The notes beneath the pieces are model-generated. The model had not been told where the DNA came from, searched no databases, and was given only the letters and a program-made list of their open reading frames with translations. Positions 52,248-62,652 of a stretch of 64,000 nucleotides of DNA are shown piece by piece; the first letter of the stretch is position 1; each line of letters starts with the position of its first letter. The stretch is from Janthinobacterium tructae (GTDB taxonomy: Bacteria > Pseudomonadota > Gammaproteobacteria > Burkholderiales > Burkholderiaceae_D): NCBI RefSeq assembly GCF_006517255.1, contig NZ_CP041185.1, forward strand, positions 4,464,001 through 4,528,000, read 5' to 3'. The position numbers and the translations under genes were made by a program.

Positions 52248-54227
52248 TTGATTTCCCCACTGAAATGGATTGCCGGCACGATGCTGTGTGTTGCATCGGC
52301 CTTGTCTCCTCTGGCCGCCCTGGCCCAGGTGTCCGCCACCGTCTCTCCTGCCGTACCCGACACGCGCAGCGAGGACGATGCCTTCCTGCTGCTGCGCGAC
52401 GCCGCGCGCAAGGATGACGCCGAAAAAGCCGACTTTTATGCGGGGCGCCTGACGAATTACCAGATTCCATCGTATGTTGACTATTATCGGCTGAAACCGC
52501 GCATCAAACAGCTGACTGAGGCGCAATTTCGCGATTACCTGAACCGCTACAAGGGCAGCGCCATCGCCGACCGTTTCCGCAACGACTGGCTGCTGGAGCT
52601 GGGCCGCAAGCGCGACTGGGTCGTGTTTGATGAGCAATATCCGCAATTCGCCCTCGACGACGACACCCAGCTCAAGTGCTATGCGCTGATGTCGCGCGCG
52701 GCCAAGGGGCAGAACGTGGCGCCCGAAGCGCGCAACCTGCTGGTGTCGCCGCCCGGCTATGGCGAAGCGTGCGGCAGCCTGATCGCGGTCTTGGCGCAAA
52801 ATGGCCAGTTCGACACGAATGAGCTGTGGGCGCAGATCCGCCTGGCGGGCCAGACCAACGCCACGGGCCCGGCGCGCCGCATCGCGCTGTTGCTGGGCGC
52901 GTCCGACGCGAAGATGGCGCAAGCCATCGATTTGCCGGCGCTGATGCTGGCCAAGGGACCGGGACCCAGCCGCGCCGACCACGAGATGTACCTGGTGGCC
53001 ATCGGCCGCATGGCGAAAAGTACCCTGAAACTGGGCGTGGTGGCACTGCAAAAGGCCAGCACGCAACTGACGCCGCAGGAGCAAGCCATCGGCTGGGCCA
53101 ACCTGGCCCTGCAGGCATCGTATTCGCTGGCGCCGGAAGCGTTTGAATATTGGCAAAAATCCAATGGCGCACCGTTGACCCAGGAGCAGATGCAGTGGAA
53201 AACGCGCATTGCCTTGCGCGAAGGCAACTGGCCTGTGGTGAAGTCGTCCATCCAGGCCATGCCGGCCTCGCTGCGCGCCGATCCCACCTGGGTCTACTGG
53301 CTGGCGCGCGCGCAGCAGGCGGAAACGCCGGGCCGCCCGAATGCGCAGGCCGATACCCTGTACCGCACGATTGCCGAGCAGTCGAATTTCTACGGCTTGC
53401 TGGCCAACGAAGAGCTGGGCAACCATCTGGTGTTGCCGCCGCCGGGCCAGCCCGTCAGCCCGACAGAAATCGCCGCCATGGCCGCCAATCCGGGCTTGCA
53501 GCGGGCGCTGAAATTTTTCAACATGCGCTTGCGCTTCGAAGGCACGCGCGAGTGGAACTGGGAATTGCGTTCGATGACGGATCGCCAGCATCTGGCGGCC
53601 GCGGAATTTGCGCGCCAGAACAATGTGCTCGACCGCATGGTCAATACGTCCGACCGCACGCGCCTGGAAGTGGACTATACGCAGCGCTACCCGACGCCGC
53701 ACGACGACGTCATGCATCCGGCCACGCAAACCCTGGGCCTGGATAAAGCCTGGGTGTATGGCTTGATCCGCCAGGAATCGCGCTTCATCATGGATGCGCA
53801 ATCGCATGTGGGCGCCTCCGGCCTGATGCAGGTGATGCCGTCGACGGCCCGTTACGTCGCCAAGAAGATCGGTCTCACCGATTTCGTCACGGAAACCTTG
53901 AGCGATGTGCGCACCAACGTCTTGCTGGGCACGAATTACCTGAACATGGTGCTCGGTGGCCTCGATGGTTCGCAAGTGCTGGCCAGCGCCGCCTACAACG
54001 CGGGGCCGGGACGCTTGCGCATCTGGCGCGCCACCATGACGCGCCCGCTGGAAGGCGCCATCTTTGCCGAGATCATTCCGTACACGGAAACGCGCGGCTA
54101 CGTGAAAAACGTGATGGCCAACGCCACCTATTACGCGGCCCTGTTCGAGAAGCGCCCGCAGTCGCTGAAAGCGCGCCTGGGTACCGTGGGACCGAAAAAC
54201 AGCGCCATCGCGGCCGATTTGCCGTAA
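52248..54227 (+). CDS. Soluble lytic murein transglycosylase (Slt70-like)
   Basis: A 659-residue periplasmic enzyme with a TTG start after GATTGAGAG. A signal peptide (cut after LAALA, about residue 26) is followed by a long superhelical domain of paired helices (about 40-470) that forms the Slt70 ring. The C-terminal goose-lysozyme-like domain has the catalytic Glu510 (IRQESRF), GLMQVMPSTARYVAKKIG, NVLLGTNYLNMVL and AYNAGPGRLRIWR. It cleaves glycan strands to anhydro-muropeptides. Confidence 0.94.
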   Translation: MISPLKWIAGTMLCVASALSPLAALAQVSATVSPAVPDTRSEDDAFLLLRDAARKDDAEKADFYAGRLTNYQIPSYVDYYRLKPRIKQLTEAQFRDYLNRYKGSAIADRFRNDWLLELGRKRDWVVFDEQYPQFALDDDTQLKCYALMSRAAKGQNVAPEARNLLVSPPGYGEACGSLIAVLAQNGQFDTNELWAQIRLAGQTNATGPARRIALLLGASDAKMAQAIDLPALMLAKGPGPSRADHEMYLVAIGRMAKSTLKLGVVALQKASTQLTPQEQAIGWANLALQASYSLAPEAFEYWQKSNGAPLTQEQMQWKTRIALREGNWPVVKSSIQAMPASLRADPTWVYWLARAQQAETPGRPNAQADTLYRTIAEQSNFYGLLANEELGNHLVLPPPGQPVSPTEIAAMAANPGLQRALKFFNMRLRFEGTREWNWELRSMTDRQHLAAAEFARQNNVLDRMVNTSDRTRLEVDYTQRYPTPHDDVMHPATQTLGLDKAWVYGLIRQESRFIMDAQSHVGASGLMQVMPSTARYVAKKIGLTDFVTETLSDVRTNVLLGTNYLNMVLGGLDGSQVLASAAYNAGPGRLRIWRATMTRPLEGAIFAEIIPYTETRGYVKNVMANATYYAALFEKRPQSLKARLGTVGPKNSAIAADLP

Positions 54228-54249
54228 CCCAATGAATTGATACCCGACC

Positions 54250-54966
54250 ATGCAAACGACCATCCTTGATCCCAGCCTGACGCAAACCCTGGCCGCCGCG
54301 CGCGAGCCTGGCCTGACCCTCATCATCGGCAACAAGAATTATTCGTCCTGGTCGATGCGCCCGTGGGTGGCCATGACGGCCTTCGGCATTGCGTTCCAGG
54401 AAGTGCGCGTGCTGCTCGACCAGAGCGACACGGCGACGAAAATCGCCGAGTATTCGGCCTGCGGCCGGGTCCCCGTGCTGCTGGCGGGCGAGATCACGAT
54501 CTGGGACAGCCTGGCCATCTGCGAATACCTGGCCGAGCAGTTTCCCGATAAACACCTGTGGCCGCAAGACGTGGCCGCGCGCGCCATGGCGCGCTGTGTC
54601 TGCGCGGAAATGCATTCCGGTTTCACCGGCTTGCGCACGGACATGTCGATGAATATCAAGGCGACGTTGCCGGGCCGTGGCCGCACTGCCGCCGCGCAGG
54701 CGGACATTGGCCGCATCAGCGAAATCTGGGAAGAGTGCTTGTCGCGCTTTGGACACCACCAGTTCCTGTTTGGCGAGTTTTCCATCGCCGACGCGTATTT
54801 TGCCCCCGTCGTCATGCGCTTCCGCACGTATGGCGTGAGTCTGGCGCCGGCGCTGAACGCGTATTGCGAGCGCGTGCAGGCGCACCCGGCCGTGGCGCGC
54901 TGGATCACGGAAGCGCTGGCGGAGACGGAAGTCGCGGCCAAGCACGACGCGGAATTACCCGATTAA
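54250..54966 (+). CDS. Glutathione S-transferase family protein
   Basis: A 238-residue protein. The N-terminal thioredoxin-like domain has NKNYSSWSMRPWVAM (catalytic Ser of the zeta/beta-like type), GRVPVLL and DSLAICEYLAEQFPDKHLWP. The helical C-terminal domain has FLFGEFSIADAYFAPVVMRFRTYGV. Substrate unknown. It lies 12 bases before cca and 22 after the transglycosylase gene, so the three could share a transcript. Confidence 0.93.
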   Translation: MQTTILDPSLTQTLAAAREPGLTLIIGNKNYSSWSMRPWVAMTAFGIAFQEVRVLLDQSDTATKIAEYSACGRVPVLLAGEITIWDSLAICEYLAEQFPDKHLWPQDVAARAMARCVCAEMHSGFTGLRTDMSMNIKATLPGRGRTAAAQADIGRISEIWEECLSRFGHHQFLFGEFSIADAYFAPVVMRFRTYGVSLAPALNAYCERVQAHPAVARWITEALAETEVAAKHDAELPD

Positions 54967-54978
54967 AGAAGAGTTACC

Positions 54979-56076
54979 ATGAAGATTTATACGGTCGGTG
55001 GCGCGGTGCGCGACCAACTGCTGGGCTTGCCCGTGAAAGACCACGACCACGTCGTCGTGGGCGCCACGCCAGAGGACATGCTGCGCCAGGGCTTCCGGCC
55101 CGTCGGCAAGGATTTTCCTGTCTTCCTGCACCCGAAGACGCAGGAAGAATACGCGCTGGCCCGCACGGAACGCAAGACGGCCCCCGGCTACCGGGGCTTT
55201 GTCTTCCACACGGCGCCTGACGTCACGCTGGAAGACGACCTGGTGCGGCGCGATCTCACCATCAACGCCATTGCACAAGCCGAGGACGGTACGTTGACCG
55301 ACCCGTTCGGCGGCATTCAGGATATCCAAAACCAGGTGTTTCGCCACGTTTCCGAGGCCTTCGGCGAAGACCCCGTGCGCATCTTGCGCCTGGCCCGCTT
55401 TGCCGCCCGTTTCGATACTTTTACGGTGGCACCGCCCACCATGGAGCTGATGCGCCGGATGGTGCAGGATGGCGAAGTCGATGCCCTGGTGGCCGAACGC
55501 GTGTGGCAGGAAGTGGCGAAAGGATTGATGGAAGCGCGGCCGTCGCGCATGCTGACGGTGCTGCAGGAATGCGGCGCGCTGGCGCGCATCATGGGAGAAA
55601 TCCAGTTGAGCGAGCGCTTGCTGCAGGTCATCGACCATGCTGCGGCGCAAGGCCTTGACTTGCCCGTGCGTTTTGCCGCCTTGCTGCTGCGCCTGCCCAA
55701 AGATGCCATTGAACAACTGAGTGAGCGCCTGCGCGTGCCCAACGAGTGCCGCGAGCTGGCCGTCATGGCGGCGCGTGAGCTGGACAATATCAACGACGCG
55801 CTGGACTTGACCGCCGAAGCCGTGGTGAGCATGTGCGAACGCTGCGATGGCTTGCGTAAACCGCAGCGCTTTGCGCAACTGCTGCAAGCGGTGGCGTGCG
55901 ATGGGCTGGTCGCGGGCGATTTCCCGCAAGCGGCGCGCTTGCAGGGCGGGCTGGACGCGGCGCGCGCCGTCAACGCGGGCGCGCTGGCGCAAGGTTGTGC
56001 GGAGCCGAAACGCATCCCCGAAGTCATCCACGCGGCGCGGGTGGCCGCCGTGCAAGCATTCCTGGCCCAGGCTTGA
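54979..56076 (+). CDS. cca: CCA-adding tRNA nucleotidyltransferase
   Basis: A 365-residue enzyme that builds or repairs the tRNA 3' CCA. The head and neck domains are complete: YTVGGAVRDQLLGLPVKDHDHVVVGATPEDM with the catalytic Asp pair, RTERKT, DVTLEDDLVRRDLTINAIA, DPFGGIQDIQ and EDPVRILRLARFAARF. The C-terminal part is shorter than E. coli Cca. The HD-phosphohydrolase motif is replaced by FAALLLRLPKD, and the following His-rich segment is absent, while SERLRVPNECRELA and RKPQRFAQLL remain. Confidence 0.95.
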   Translation: MKIYTVGGAVRDQLLGLPVKDHDHVVVGATPEDMLRQGFRPVGKDFPVFLHPKTQEEYALARTERKTAPGYRGFVFHTAPDVTLEDDLVRRDLTINAIAQAEDGTLTDPFGGIQDIQNQVFRHVSEAFGEDPVRILRLARFAARFDTFTVAPPTMELMRRMVQDGEVDALVAERVWQEVAKGLMEARPSRMLTVLQECGALARIMGEIQLSERLLQVIDHAAAQGLDLPVRFAALLLRLPKDAIEQLSERLRVPNECRELAVMAARELDNINDALDLTAEAVVSMCERCDGLRKPQRFAQLLQAVACDGLVAGDFPQAARLQGGLDAARAVNAGALAQGCAEPKRIPEVIHAARVAAVQAFLAQA

Positions 56077-56162
56077 ATGGCGGGAATAGGCTACAATGGC
56101 GCCATAATGTTGCACTGCACAATACCGGCCTGACGTGCCGCAGCACCGCCCCAGGAGTCGTC

Positions 56163-56876
56163 GTGACCTTACCCAAGCTGTTTCAAAATCCGTTTCGCCG
56201 CTGGCTCAGTCGTAGCGGCGGCGGGCGCCCGAGCGTACTCGTCAAACAATTGCATGAGCGCGACCGGCGCCGCATGATGAAGCATTTTCTGTCGCTGGAG
56301 AAAAGCGACCGTTTGCTGCGTTTCGGCAGCACCTTGCCCGATGAACTCGTGGCGCAGTACGTGCAGAAGATGGATTTCTCGCGCGACATGATTTATGGCG
56401 TCTACAACAGCCTGTTCAAGCTGGTGGGCGTGGGGCATCTGGCGTTCGCGCCGAAGGACAAGTCGCCGGCGAAAAGTGTCGTCACGGACAAGGAGCAGGT
56501 GGCCGAGTTTGGCGTGTCCGTGTCGAAATCCATGCGCGGCATGGGCGTCGGGTCGAAACTGTTCGAGCGGGCGGCGATACACTGCCGCAACAACGATGTC
56601 GATACCCTGTACATGCATTGTTTGTCGTCGAACAAGACGATGATGCATATCGCCAAGAAGGCGGGCATGGAAATTCAGCGCGACTATGGCGAAGCTGATG
56701 CTTATTTGAAACTACTGCCGCCGAACCCGACGAGCATGCTGCAGGAAGCCGTGCAGGAGCAGTTTGCCATGTTCGACTACACGTTCAAGGCCAACGCGCG
56801 CGCTGCATTCAAACTGTGGGATCGCTTGCCGGGGCGCAAGAAGAAGCCCGAGCCACCGTCACCGCCGTCACAGTAA
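56163..56876 (+). CDS. GNAT family N-acetyltransferase
   Basis: A 237-residue protein with a GTG start at 56163 behind AGGAGTC. The N-terminal basic segment (PFRRWLSRSGGGR) precedes the GNAT core (about 28-185). The acetyl-CoA site is in VSKSMRGMGVGSKLFERAAIHC, and LYMHCLSSNKTMMHIAKKAGMEIQRD is the later strand-helix. The last 50 residues are basic and Pro-rich. Substrate unknown. Its 3' end overlaps the convergent Lrp gene by 9 bases. Confidence 0.9.
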   Translation: MTLPKLFQNPFRRWLSRSGGGRPSVLVKQLHERDRRRMMKHFLSLEKSDRLLRFGSTLPDELVAQYVQKMDFSRDMIYGVYNSLFKLVGVGHLAFAPKDKSPAKSVVTDKEQVAEFGVSVSKSMRGMGVGSKLFERAAIHCRNNDVDTLYMHCLSSNKTMMHIAKKAGMEIQRDYGEADAYLKLLPPNPTSMLQEAVQEQFAMFDYTFKANARAAFKLWDRLPGRKKKPEPPSPPSQ

Positions 56877-57392
56877 GGGCAGGGCCGTCGTATCCTTGAT
56901 GCGCTGCAAGGCAAAGCTCGATTTCACGTCCAGCACGGCCGGGTGGCGCAGCAGGGTCGCCATCATGAAGCGCGAAAAGTGCTCCATGTCTTCCACGTGC
57001 ACGCGTAATAAATAATCCATTTCGCCCGTCATCGCATAGCAGGCCACCACTTCCGGCCAATGCGCCACGGCCACGGCGAAGTCGGCGCGCGGCGAGGTAT
57101 TCGTCACCAGGTTGGGCGCCAGCACGCGCGCCGTGCTGTGCGCGGTGGCGTCGCTATGTTTTTCCAGCCGTACATTCACGTAAGCGAGCAAGCCCAGGCC
57201 GATCTTTTCCGGGTCCAGCAGGGCCACGTACTGGCGGATGACGCCCGCTTCTTCCAGCCGTTTGACGCGGCGCAAGCATGGCGACGGCGACAGGCTGACC
57301 TGTTCGGCCACGTCCTGATTCGACAGGCGGCCATCGGCCTGCAGGACGGCAAGGATCTTGCGGTCCGTTTTATCCAGCGTAATTTTGCTCAT
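56868..57392 (-). CDS. Lrp/AsnC family transcriptional regulator
   Basis: A 174-residue regulator. The N-terminal HTH (about 6-50: LDKTDRKILAVLQADGRLSNQDVAEQVSLSPSPCLRRVKRLEEAGVI) is followed by a RAM ligand-binding domain (about 70-150: VNVRLEKHSDATAHS ... VVACYAMTGEMDYLLRV). The ATG at 57392 is chosen. It is divergent from hppD with two palindromes between, which suggests control of tyrosine degradation or of itself by an amino acid. Confidence 0.95.
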   Translation of the reverse strand: MSKITLDKTDRKILAVLQADGRLSNQDVAEQVSLSPSPCLRRVKRLEEAGVIRQYVALLDPEKIGLGLLAYVNVRLEKHSDATAHSTARVLAPNLVTNTSPRADFAVAVAHWPEVVACYAMTGEMDYLLRVHVEDMEHFSRFMMATLLRHPAVLDVKSSFALQRIKDTTALPLL

Positions 57393-57417
57393 GCTCCCTC
57401 CGGTGGTTCTCGTTTCA

Positions 57418-57443
57418 CGCAATATTATTGCGCAAATCATGAT
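57418..57443. promoter_or_regulatory. Palindromic sites between lrp-like gene and hppD
   Basis: A 15-bp perfect palindrome CGCAATATTATTGCG (57418-57432) followed at once by AATCATGATT (57434-57443). AT-rich palindromes of about 15 bp are typical Lrp/AsnC binding sites. A TATACT -10-like box for hppD is at 57486-57491, without a good -35. Confidence 0.5.
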
Positions 57444-57517
57444 TGTTCGGGAGATCTTTGGCATTTAATGCCCGTGAGCCACGCCTATACTGTGCGCTAC
57501 TTCTTGGAGGAGACATC

Positions 57518-58645
<1,128 letters not shown>

Positions 58646-58653
58646 TTGGCTGT

Positions 58654-58738
58654 TGTCGGCTTACGCCCTGGCGGGCTAAGCCGACCTACGCGTCACACGT
58701 CATTGATGTAGGTCGGATTAGCGCAGCGTAATCCGACA
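58654..58738. repeat. Inverted pair of REP-like palindromic elements
   Basis: Element 1 (58654-58690) contains GTCGGCTTA ... TAAGCCGACCTACG. Element 2 (58708-58738) contains GTAGGTCGGATTA ... TAATCCGACA. The two are near reverse complements of each other, each with its own stem, separated by 17 bases. This matches the GTAGGTCGGATTAGCG... REP family dispersed in many proteobacterial genomes and mobilised by RAYT transposases. It lies directly after hppD. Confidence 0.9.
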
Positions 58739-58931
58739 TGGCAGCAAAGAAAACAGGCATCAAACAGCACCCGCCCGGGAGTGCAGTGCAGCAAAAGAAC
58801 TGCGCGCCTTCCTGTGGTAGTCTACGACAAACAAGTCATTTTTCCGCACCGGCATGCTCACAAAGCGCGACCGGTACGTGTGAGTTCAACCGACTTTGCA
58901 CGCGTAGCACCGAGAATAATGGAGACAAGTA

Positions 58932-61900
58932 ATGAATGCACCAATCAAGGGCTCAAGTCTTGAGCCGGGCGCACACGCGTCCGAGATTTCCCTGAACGAC
59001 AAATACACGCTGGAGCGCGGCCGCGCCTTCATGACGGGCACGCAAGCGCTGATCCGCCTGCCCATGCTGCAGCGCGAGCGCGACCTGAAAGCTGGCCTGA
59101 ATACGGCCGGCTATATCACCGGTTACCGCGGTTCGCCCGTGACGTCGGTCGACATGACGGCCATCAAGGCCAAGAAATACCTCGATGAACACCACGTCAA
59201 ATTCCACCCGGGCCTGAACGAAGACCTGGCCGCCACGGCCGTCTGGGGCACGCAGCAAACGAATCTGTTCGAAGACGCGAAATACGACGGCGTGTTCGGC
59301 ATGTGGTACGGCAAGGGTCCCGGCGTCGACCGCTGCGGCGACGTGTTCAAACACGCCAATAACGCCGGTTCCGCCAAGCACGGCGGCGTGCTGGTGCTGG
59401 CCGGCGACGACCATGCGGCCAAATCGTCTTCCACGGCGCACCAGTCCGACCATATCCTGAACGCTTGTGGCATTCCCGTGCTGTACCCGTCGTCGGTGCA
59501 GGAATACATCGACTACGGCTTGCATGCCTGGGCCATGAGCCGCTACACGGGCCTGTGGGTATCGATGAAATGCGTGACCGACATCATCGAGTCGGGCGCC
59601 GCCGTCGATTTCGACCCGGACCGCGTGCAGATCGTGCTGCCGACCGACTTCGAGCTGCCGGCCGGTGGCCTGAACATCCGCTGGCCCGACACGGTGCTGG
59701 AACAAGAAGTGCGCATGAACAGCTACAAATGGTATGCGGCGCTGGCGTATGCGCGTGCCAACAAGCTCAATAAGATCATCTGGGACAGCCCGAAGGCGCG
59801 CATCGGCATCATCACGGCCGGCAAATCCTACCTCGATACGCGCCAGGCGCTGGCCGACCTGGGCATCGACGAGCAGACGGCGTCCGACATCGGCATCCGC
59901 CTGTACAAGATCGGCATGACCTGGCCGCTGGAAGCGGACGGCGTGCACGAATTTGCCAAGGGCCTCGATGAAATCCTCGTGGTGGAAGAAAAGCGCCAGA
60001 TCCTCGAATACGCGCTGAAGGAAGAACTGTATAACCTGAAGGATGGCGAGCGTCCGCGCGTGGTCGGCAAGTTCGACGACACGGGCGAGTGGAGCAACCA
60101 GAAGGGCACGGGACACGGCGACTGGCTGCTGCCGGCCACGTATGAACTGAACCCGGCCATGATCGCGCGCGCGATCGCCAGCCGCATTTCGCGCTACTAC
60201 GCCGGCCACCCCGTCGAGCAGCGCGTGAAGGAGCGCATCGCCTACCTGGAAGCCAAAGAGAATGTGCTGAAAGCGATCAGCGTGAAACCCGATCCGCAGA
60301 AAGACCGCACGCCGTTCTTCTGCTCCGGCTGCCCGCACAATACCTCGACCAAGGTGCCGGAAGGCTCGCGCGCGCTGGCCGGCATCGGCTGCCACTACAT
60401 GGTGCTGTGGATGGACCGCGAGACGTCGACGTTTACCCACATGGGCGCCGAAGGCGTCACCTGGGTGGGGCAGGCGCCGTTCACGAATGAAAAGCACGTG
60501 TTTACCAACCTAGGGGACGGCACGTATTTCCACTCGGGCATCCTGGCCATCCGCGCCGCCGTCTCGGCCAAGGTGAATATCACCTACAAAATTCTGTTCA
60601 ACGATGCGGTGGCCATGACGGGCGGCCAGGAATTCGATGGCCCATTATCTCCGGCCATCATTTCGCGCCAGATCGCCGCCGAAGGCGTCGGTCCCATCAT
60701 CGTCGTCACCGATGAGCCGGAAAAATACCCGTCCGATTATGCCTGGGCCGAAGGCGTGACCGTGCGCCACCGTTCGGAACTGATGGACGTGCAGCGCGAA
60801 CTGCGCGACATGCCGGGCGTGTCGGCCATGATCTACGATCAGACCTGTGCCTCGGAAAAACGCCGCCGCCGGAAACGCAATGAATACCCGGACCCGGCCA
60901 AGCGCGCCGTCATCAACGAAGCCGTTTGCGAAGGCTGCGGCGACTGCTCCGTGCAATCGAACTGCCTGTCGGTGGAACCGCTGGAAACGGAACTGGGGCG
61001 CAAGCGCCAGATCAACCAGTCGTCCTGCAACAAGGATTTCTCGTGCACGACGGGTTTCTGCCCCAGCTTCGTGACGGTGGAAGGCGGCGGCTTGAAAAAG
61101 TCGAAGAAAGCGGCAAGCGCCGACAAGGGCGGACCTGAAGTGCCGGCCTTGCCGACACCCACCATTCCTTCGACGGCCGAGCCGTTCGGCATTCTGGTCA
61201 CCGGCATCGGCGGCACGGGCGTGGTCACCGTGGGCCAGATCCTGGCCATGGCGGCGCACGTGGAAGGCAAGGGCTGTTCCGTGCTCGACATGAGCGGCCT
61301 GGCGCAAAAGGGCGGCCCCGTGATGTCGCACGTGCGCCTGGCGGACCGCCAGCAAGATATCCACTCGACGCGCGTCGGCACGGGTGCGGCCGACCTGGTG
61401 ATCGGTTGCGATTTGATCGTCACGGCCAGCCGCGACGCGCTGTCGCGCATGGGAGAGGGACGCAGCTGGGCCATGATCAACTCGACCAGCTCGTCCACGG
61501 CCGCCTTCGTGAAAAACCCGGACTGGCAATTCCCCGGTGCTTCGGCGCGCATGGAAATCGAAAAGGCCTGCGGCACGGATCACGTCGATTTCATCGACGC
61601 GGGCCAGATCGCCACGGCGCTGATGGGCGACTCCATCGCGACGAACATGTTCATGCTCGGCTACGCGTGGCAAAAGGGCAAGGTGCCGCTCACCGAAGCG
61701 TCGATCATGAAGGCCATTGACTTGAACAACGTCTCGGTGGCGTTCAACAAGGCCGCCTTCAACTGGGGCCGCGCGGGCGCCCACGATACGGCCAGCCTGG
61801 TGCGCATGACAACCCCCGCCAAGGTGGTGGAATTCAAGCGCATCGACACGCTCGACGACATCATCGAAAAACGGGTCGCCTTGCTGACGGCCTACCAGGA

Positions 61901-62528
61901 TCGCGCGTATGCGCAGCAGTACCTGGACTTCGTCGGCCAGGTGCGCGCGGCCGAAAGCGCCCTGAACGGCCCGCACTTGCGCCTGACGGAAGCCGTGGCC
62001 CGCTACTTCTACAAGCTGATGGCTTACAAGGACGAGTACGAAGTGGCGCGGCTGTACACGGACGGCGCCTTCCAGGCGAAGATCGCCGCCATGTTCGAAG
62101 GCGACATCAAGCTCAAGTTCCATCTGGCGCCGCCGATCATGGCGAAAACGGACGCCCAGGGCCATTTGATCAAGAAGGAATATGGCCCGTGGATGCTGAA
62201 GGCGTTCGGCGTGCTGGCCAAGTTGAAAGGCTTGCGCGGCACGGCCTTCGACGTGTTCGGCCATACGGCCGAGCGCAAGACGGAGCGCGCGCTGATTCTT
62301 GAATACCGCGCGACGGTGGGCGGCTTGCTGCCGAAACTGACGACGGCCAAGCTGGCGCAAGCCGTGGCCATTGCCAGCATCCCGGAAGACATCCGCGGCT
62401 ATGGTCACGTGAAGGAGCGTCATTTGAAGGCGGCGAAAGAGAAGGAAGCCAGTTTGCTGATCGCCTTCAACGCGCCGACGCCGCTGCCGCCCGTCGTGGC
62501 AGCGCCCGTGGCGGCCAGCGTGGCGTGA
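58932..62528 (+). CDS. Indolepyruvate ferredoxin oxidoreductase, fused alpha-beta form
   Basis: A 1198-residue fusion of the IorA and IorB parts found in proteobacteria. The N-terminal pyrimidine-binding region (about 25-250: GYITGYRGSPVTSVD, VLAGDDHAAKSSSTAHQSD) is followed by the TPP domain (about 460-640: FFCSGCPHNTSTKVPEGS, GDGTYFHSG). A 4Fe-4S region follows (about 655-715: AVCEGCGDCSVQSNCLSVEP, CNKDFSCTTGFCPSF), then the gamma domain (about 755-940: VTGIGGTGVVTVGQILAMAAHVEGKG). It oxidises aryl-pyruvates to aryl-acetyl-CoA with ferredoxin. It is monocistronic with a strong terminator. Confidence 0.95.
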   Translation: MNAPIKGSSLEPGAHASEISLNDKYTLERGRAFMTGTQALIRLPMLQRERDLKAGLNTAGYITGYRGSPVTSVDMTAIKAKKYLDEHHVKFHPGLNEDLAATAVWGTQQTNLFEDAKYDGVFGMWYGKGPGVDRCGDVFKHANNAGSAKHGGVLVLAGDDHAAKSSSTAHQSDHILNACGIPVLYPSSVQEYIDYGLHAWAMSRYTGLWVSMKCVTDIIESGAAVDFDPDRVQIVLPTDFELPAGGLNIRWPDTVLEQEVRMNSYKWYAALAYARANKLNKIIWDSPKARIGIITAGKSYLDTRQALADLGIDEQTASDIGIRLYKIGMTWPLEADGVHEFAKGLDEILVVEEKRQILEYALKEELYNLKDGERPRVVGKFDDTGEWSNQKGTGHGDWLLPATYELNPAMIARAIASRISRYYAGHPVEQRVKERIAYLEAKENVLKAISVKPDPQKDRTPFFCSGCPHNTSTKVPEGSRALAGIGCHYMVLWMDRETSTFTHMGAEGVTWVGQAPFTNEKHVFTNLGDGTYFHSGILAIRAAVSAKVNITYKILFNDAVAMTGGQEFDGPLSPAIISRQIAAEGVGPIIVVTDEPEKYPSDYAWAEGVTVRHRSELMDVQRELRDMPGVSAMIYDQTCASEKRRRRKRNEYPDPAKRAVINEAVCEGCGDCSVQSNCLSVEPLETELGRKRQINQSSCNKDFSCTTGFCPSFVTVEGGGLKKSKKAASADKGGPEVPALPTPTIPSTAEPFGILVTGIGGTGVVTVGQILAMAAHVEGKGCSVLDMSGLAQKGGPVMSHVRLADRQQDIHSTRVGTGAADLVIGCDLIVTASRDALSRMGEGRSWAMINSTSSSTAAFVKNPDWQFPGASARMEIEKACGTDHVDFIDAGQIATALMGDSIATNMFMLGYAWQKGKVPLTEASIMKAIDLNNVSVAFNKAAFNWGRAGAHDTASLVRMTTPAKVVEFKRIDTLDDIIEKRVALLTAYQDRAYAQQYLDFVGQVRAAESALNGPHLRLTEAVARYFYKLMAYKDEYEVARLYTDGAFQAKIAAMFEGDIKLKFHLAPPIMAKTDAQGHLIKKEYGPWMLKAFGVLAKLKGLRGTAFDVFGHTAERKTERALILEYRATVGGLLPKLTTAKLAQAVAIASIPEDIRGYGHVKERHLKAAKEKEASLLIAFNAPTPLPPVVAAPVAASVA

Positions 62529-62551
62529 TGGAGTGAACTCCACGCTGTAGC

Positions 62552-62579
62552 AATGGCGCCTGCGGGCGCCATTTTTTTT
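62552..62579 (+). terminator. Rho-independent terminator after the indolepyruvate oxidoreductase gene
   Basis: Stem AATGGCGCC/GGCGCCATT (62552-62560 with 62565-62573), TGCG loop, then eight T residues, 24 bases after the stop. Confidence 0.95.
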
Positions 62580-62652
62580 GTGTCAAAGAAAACAACGCCT
62601 GTTTGAAAAAACTATTATAATTTTTTGATAATTTCTTTTCGGAAAGTTTATC

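Noticed and set aside
60645..62543. A 632-codon minus-strand frame
   Set aside because: Antisense to the indolepyruvate ferredoxin oxidoreductase gene; composition is that of a shadow frame.
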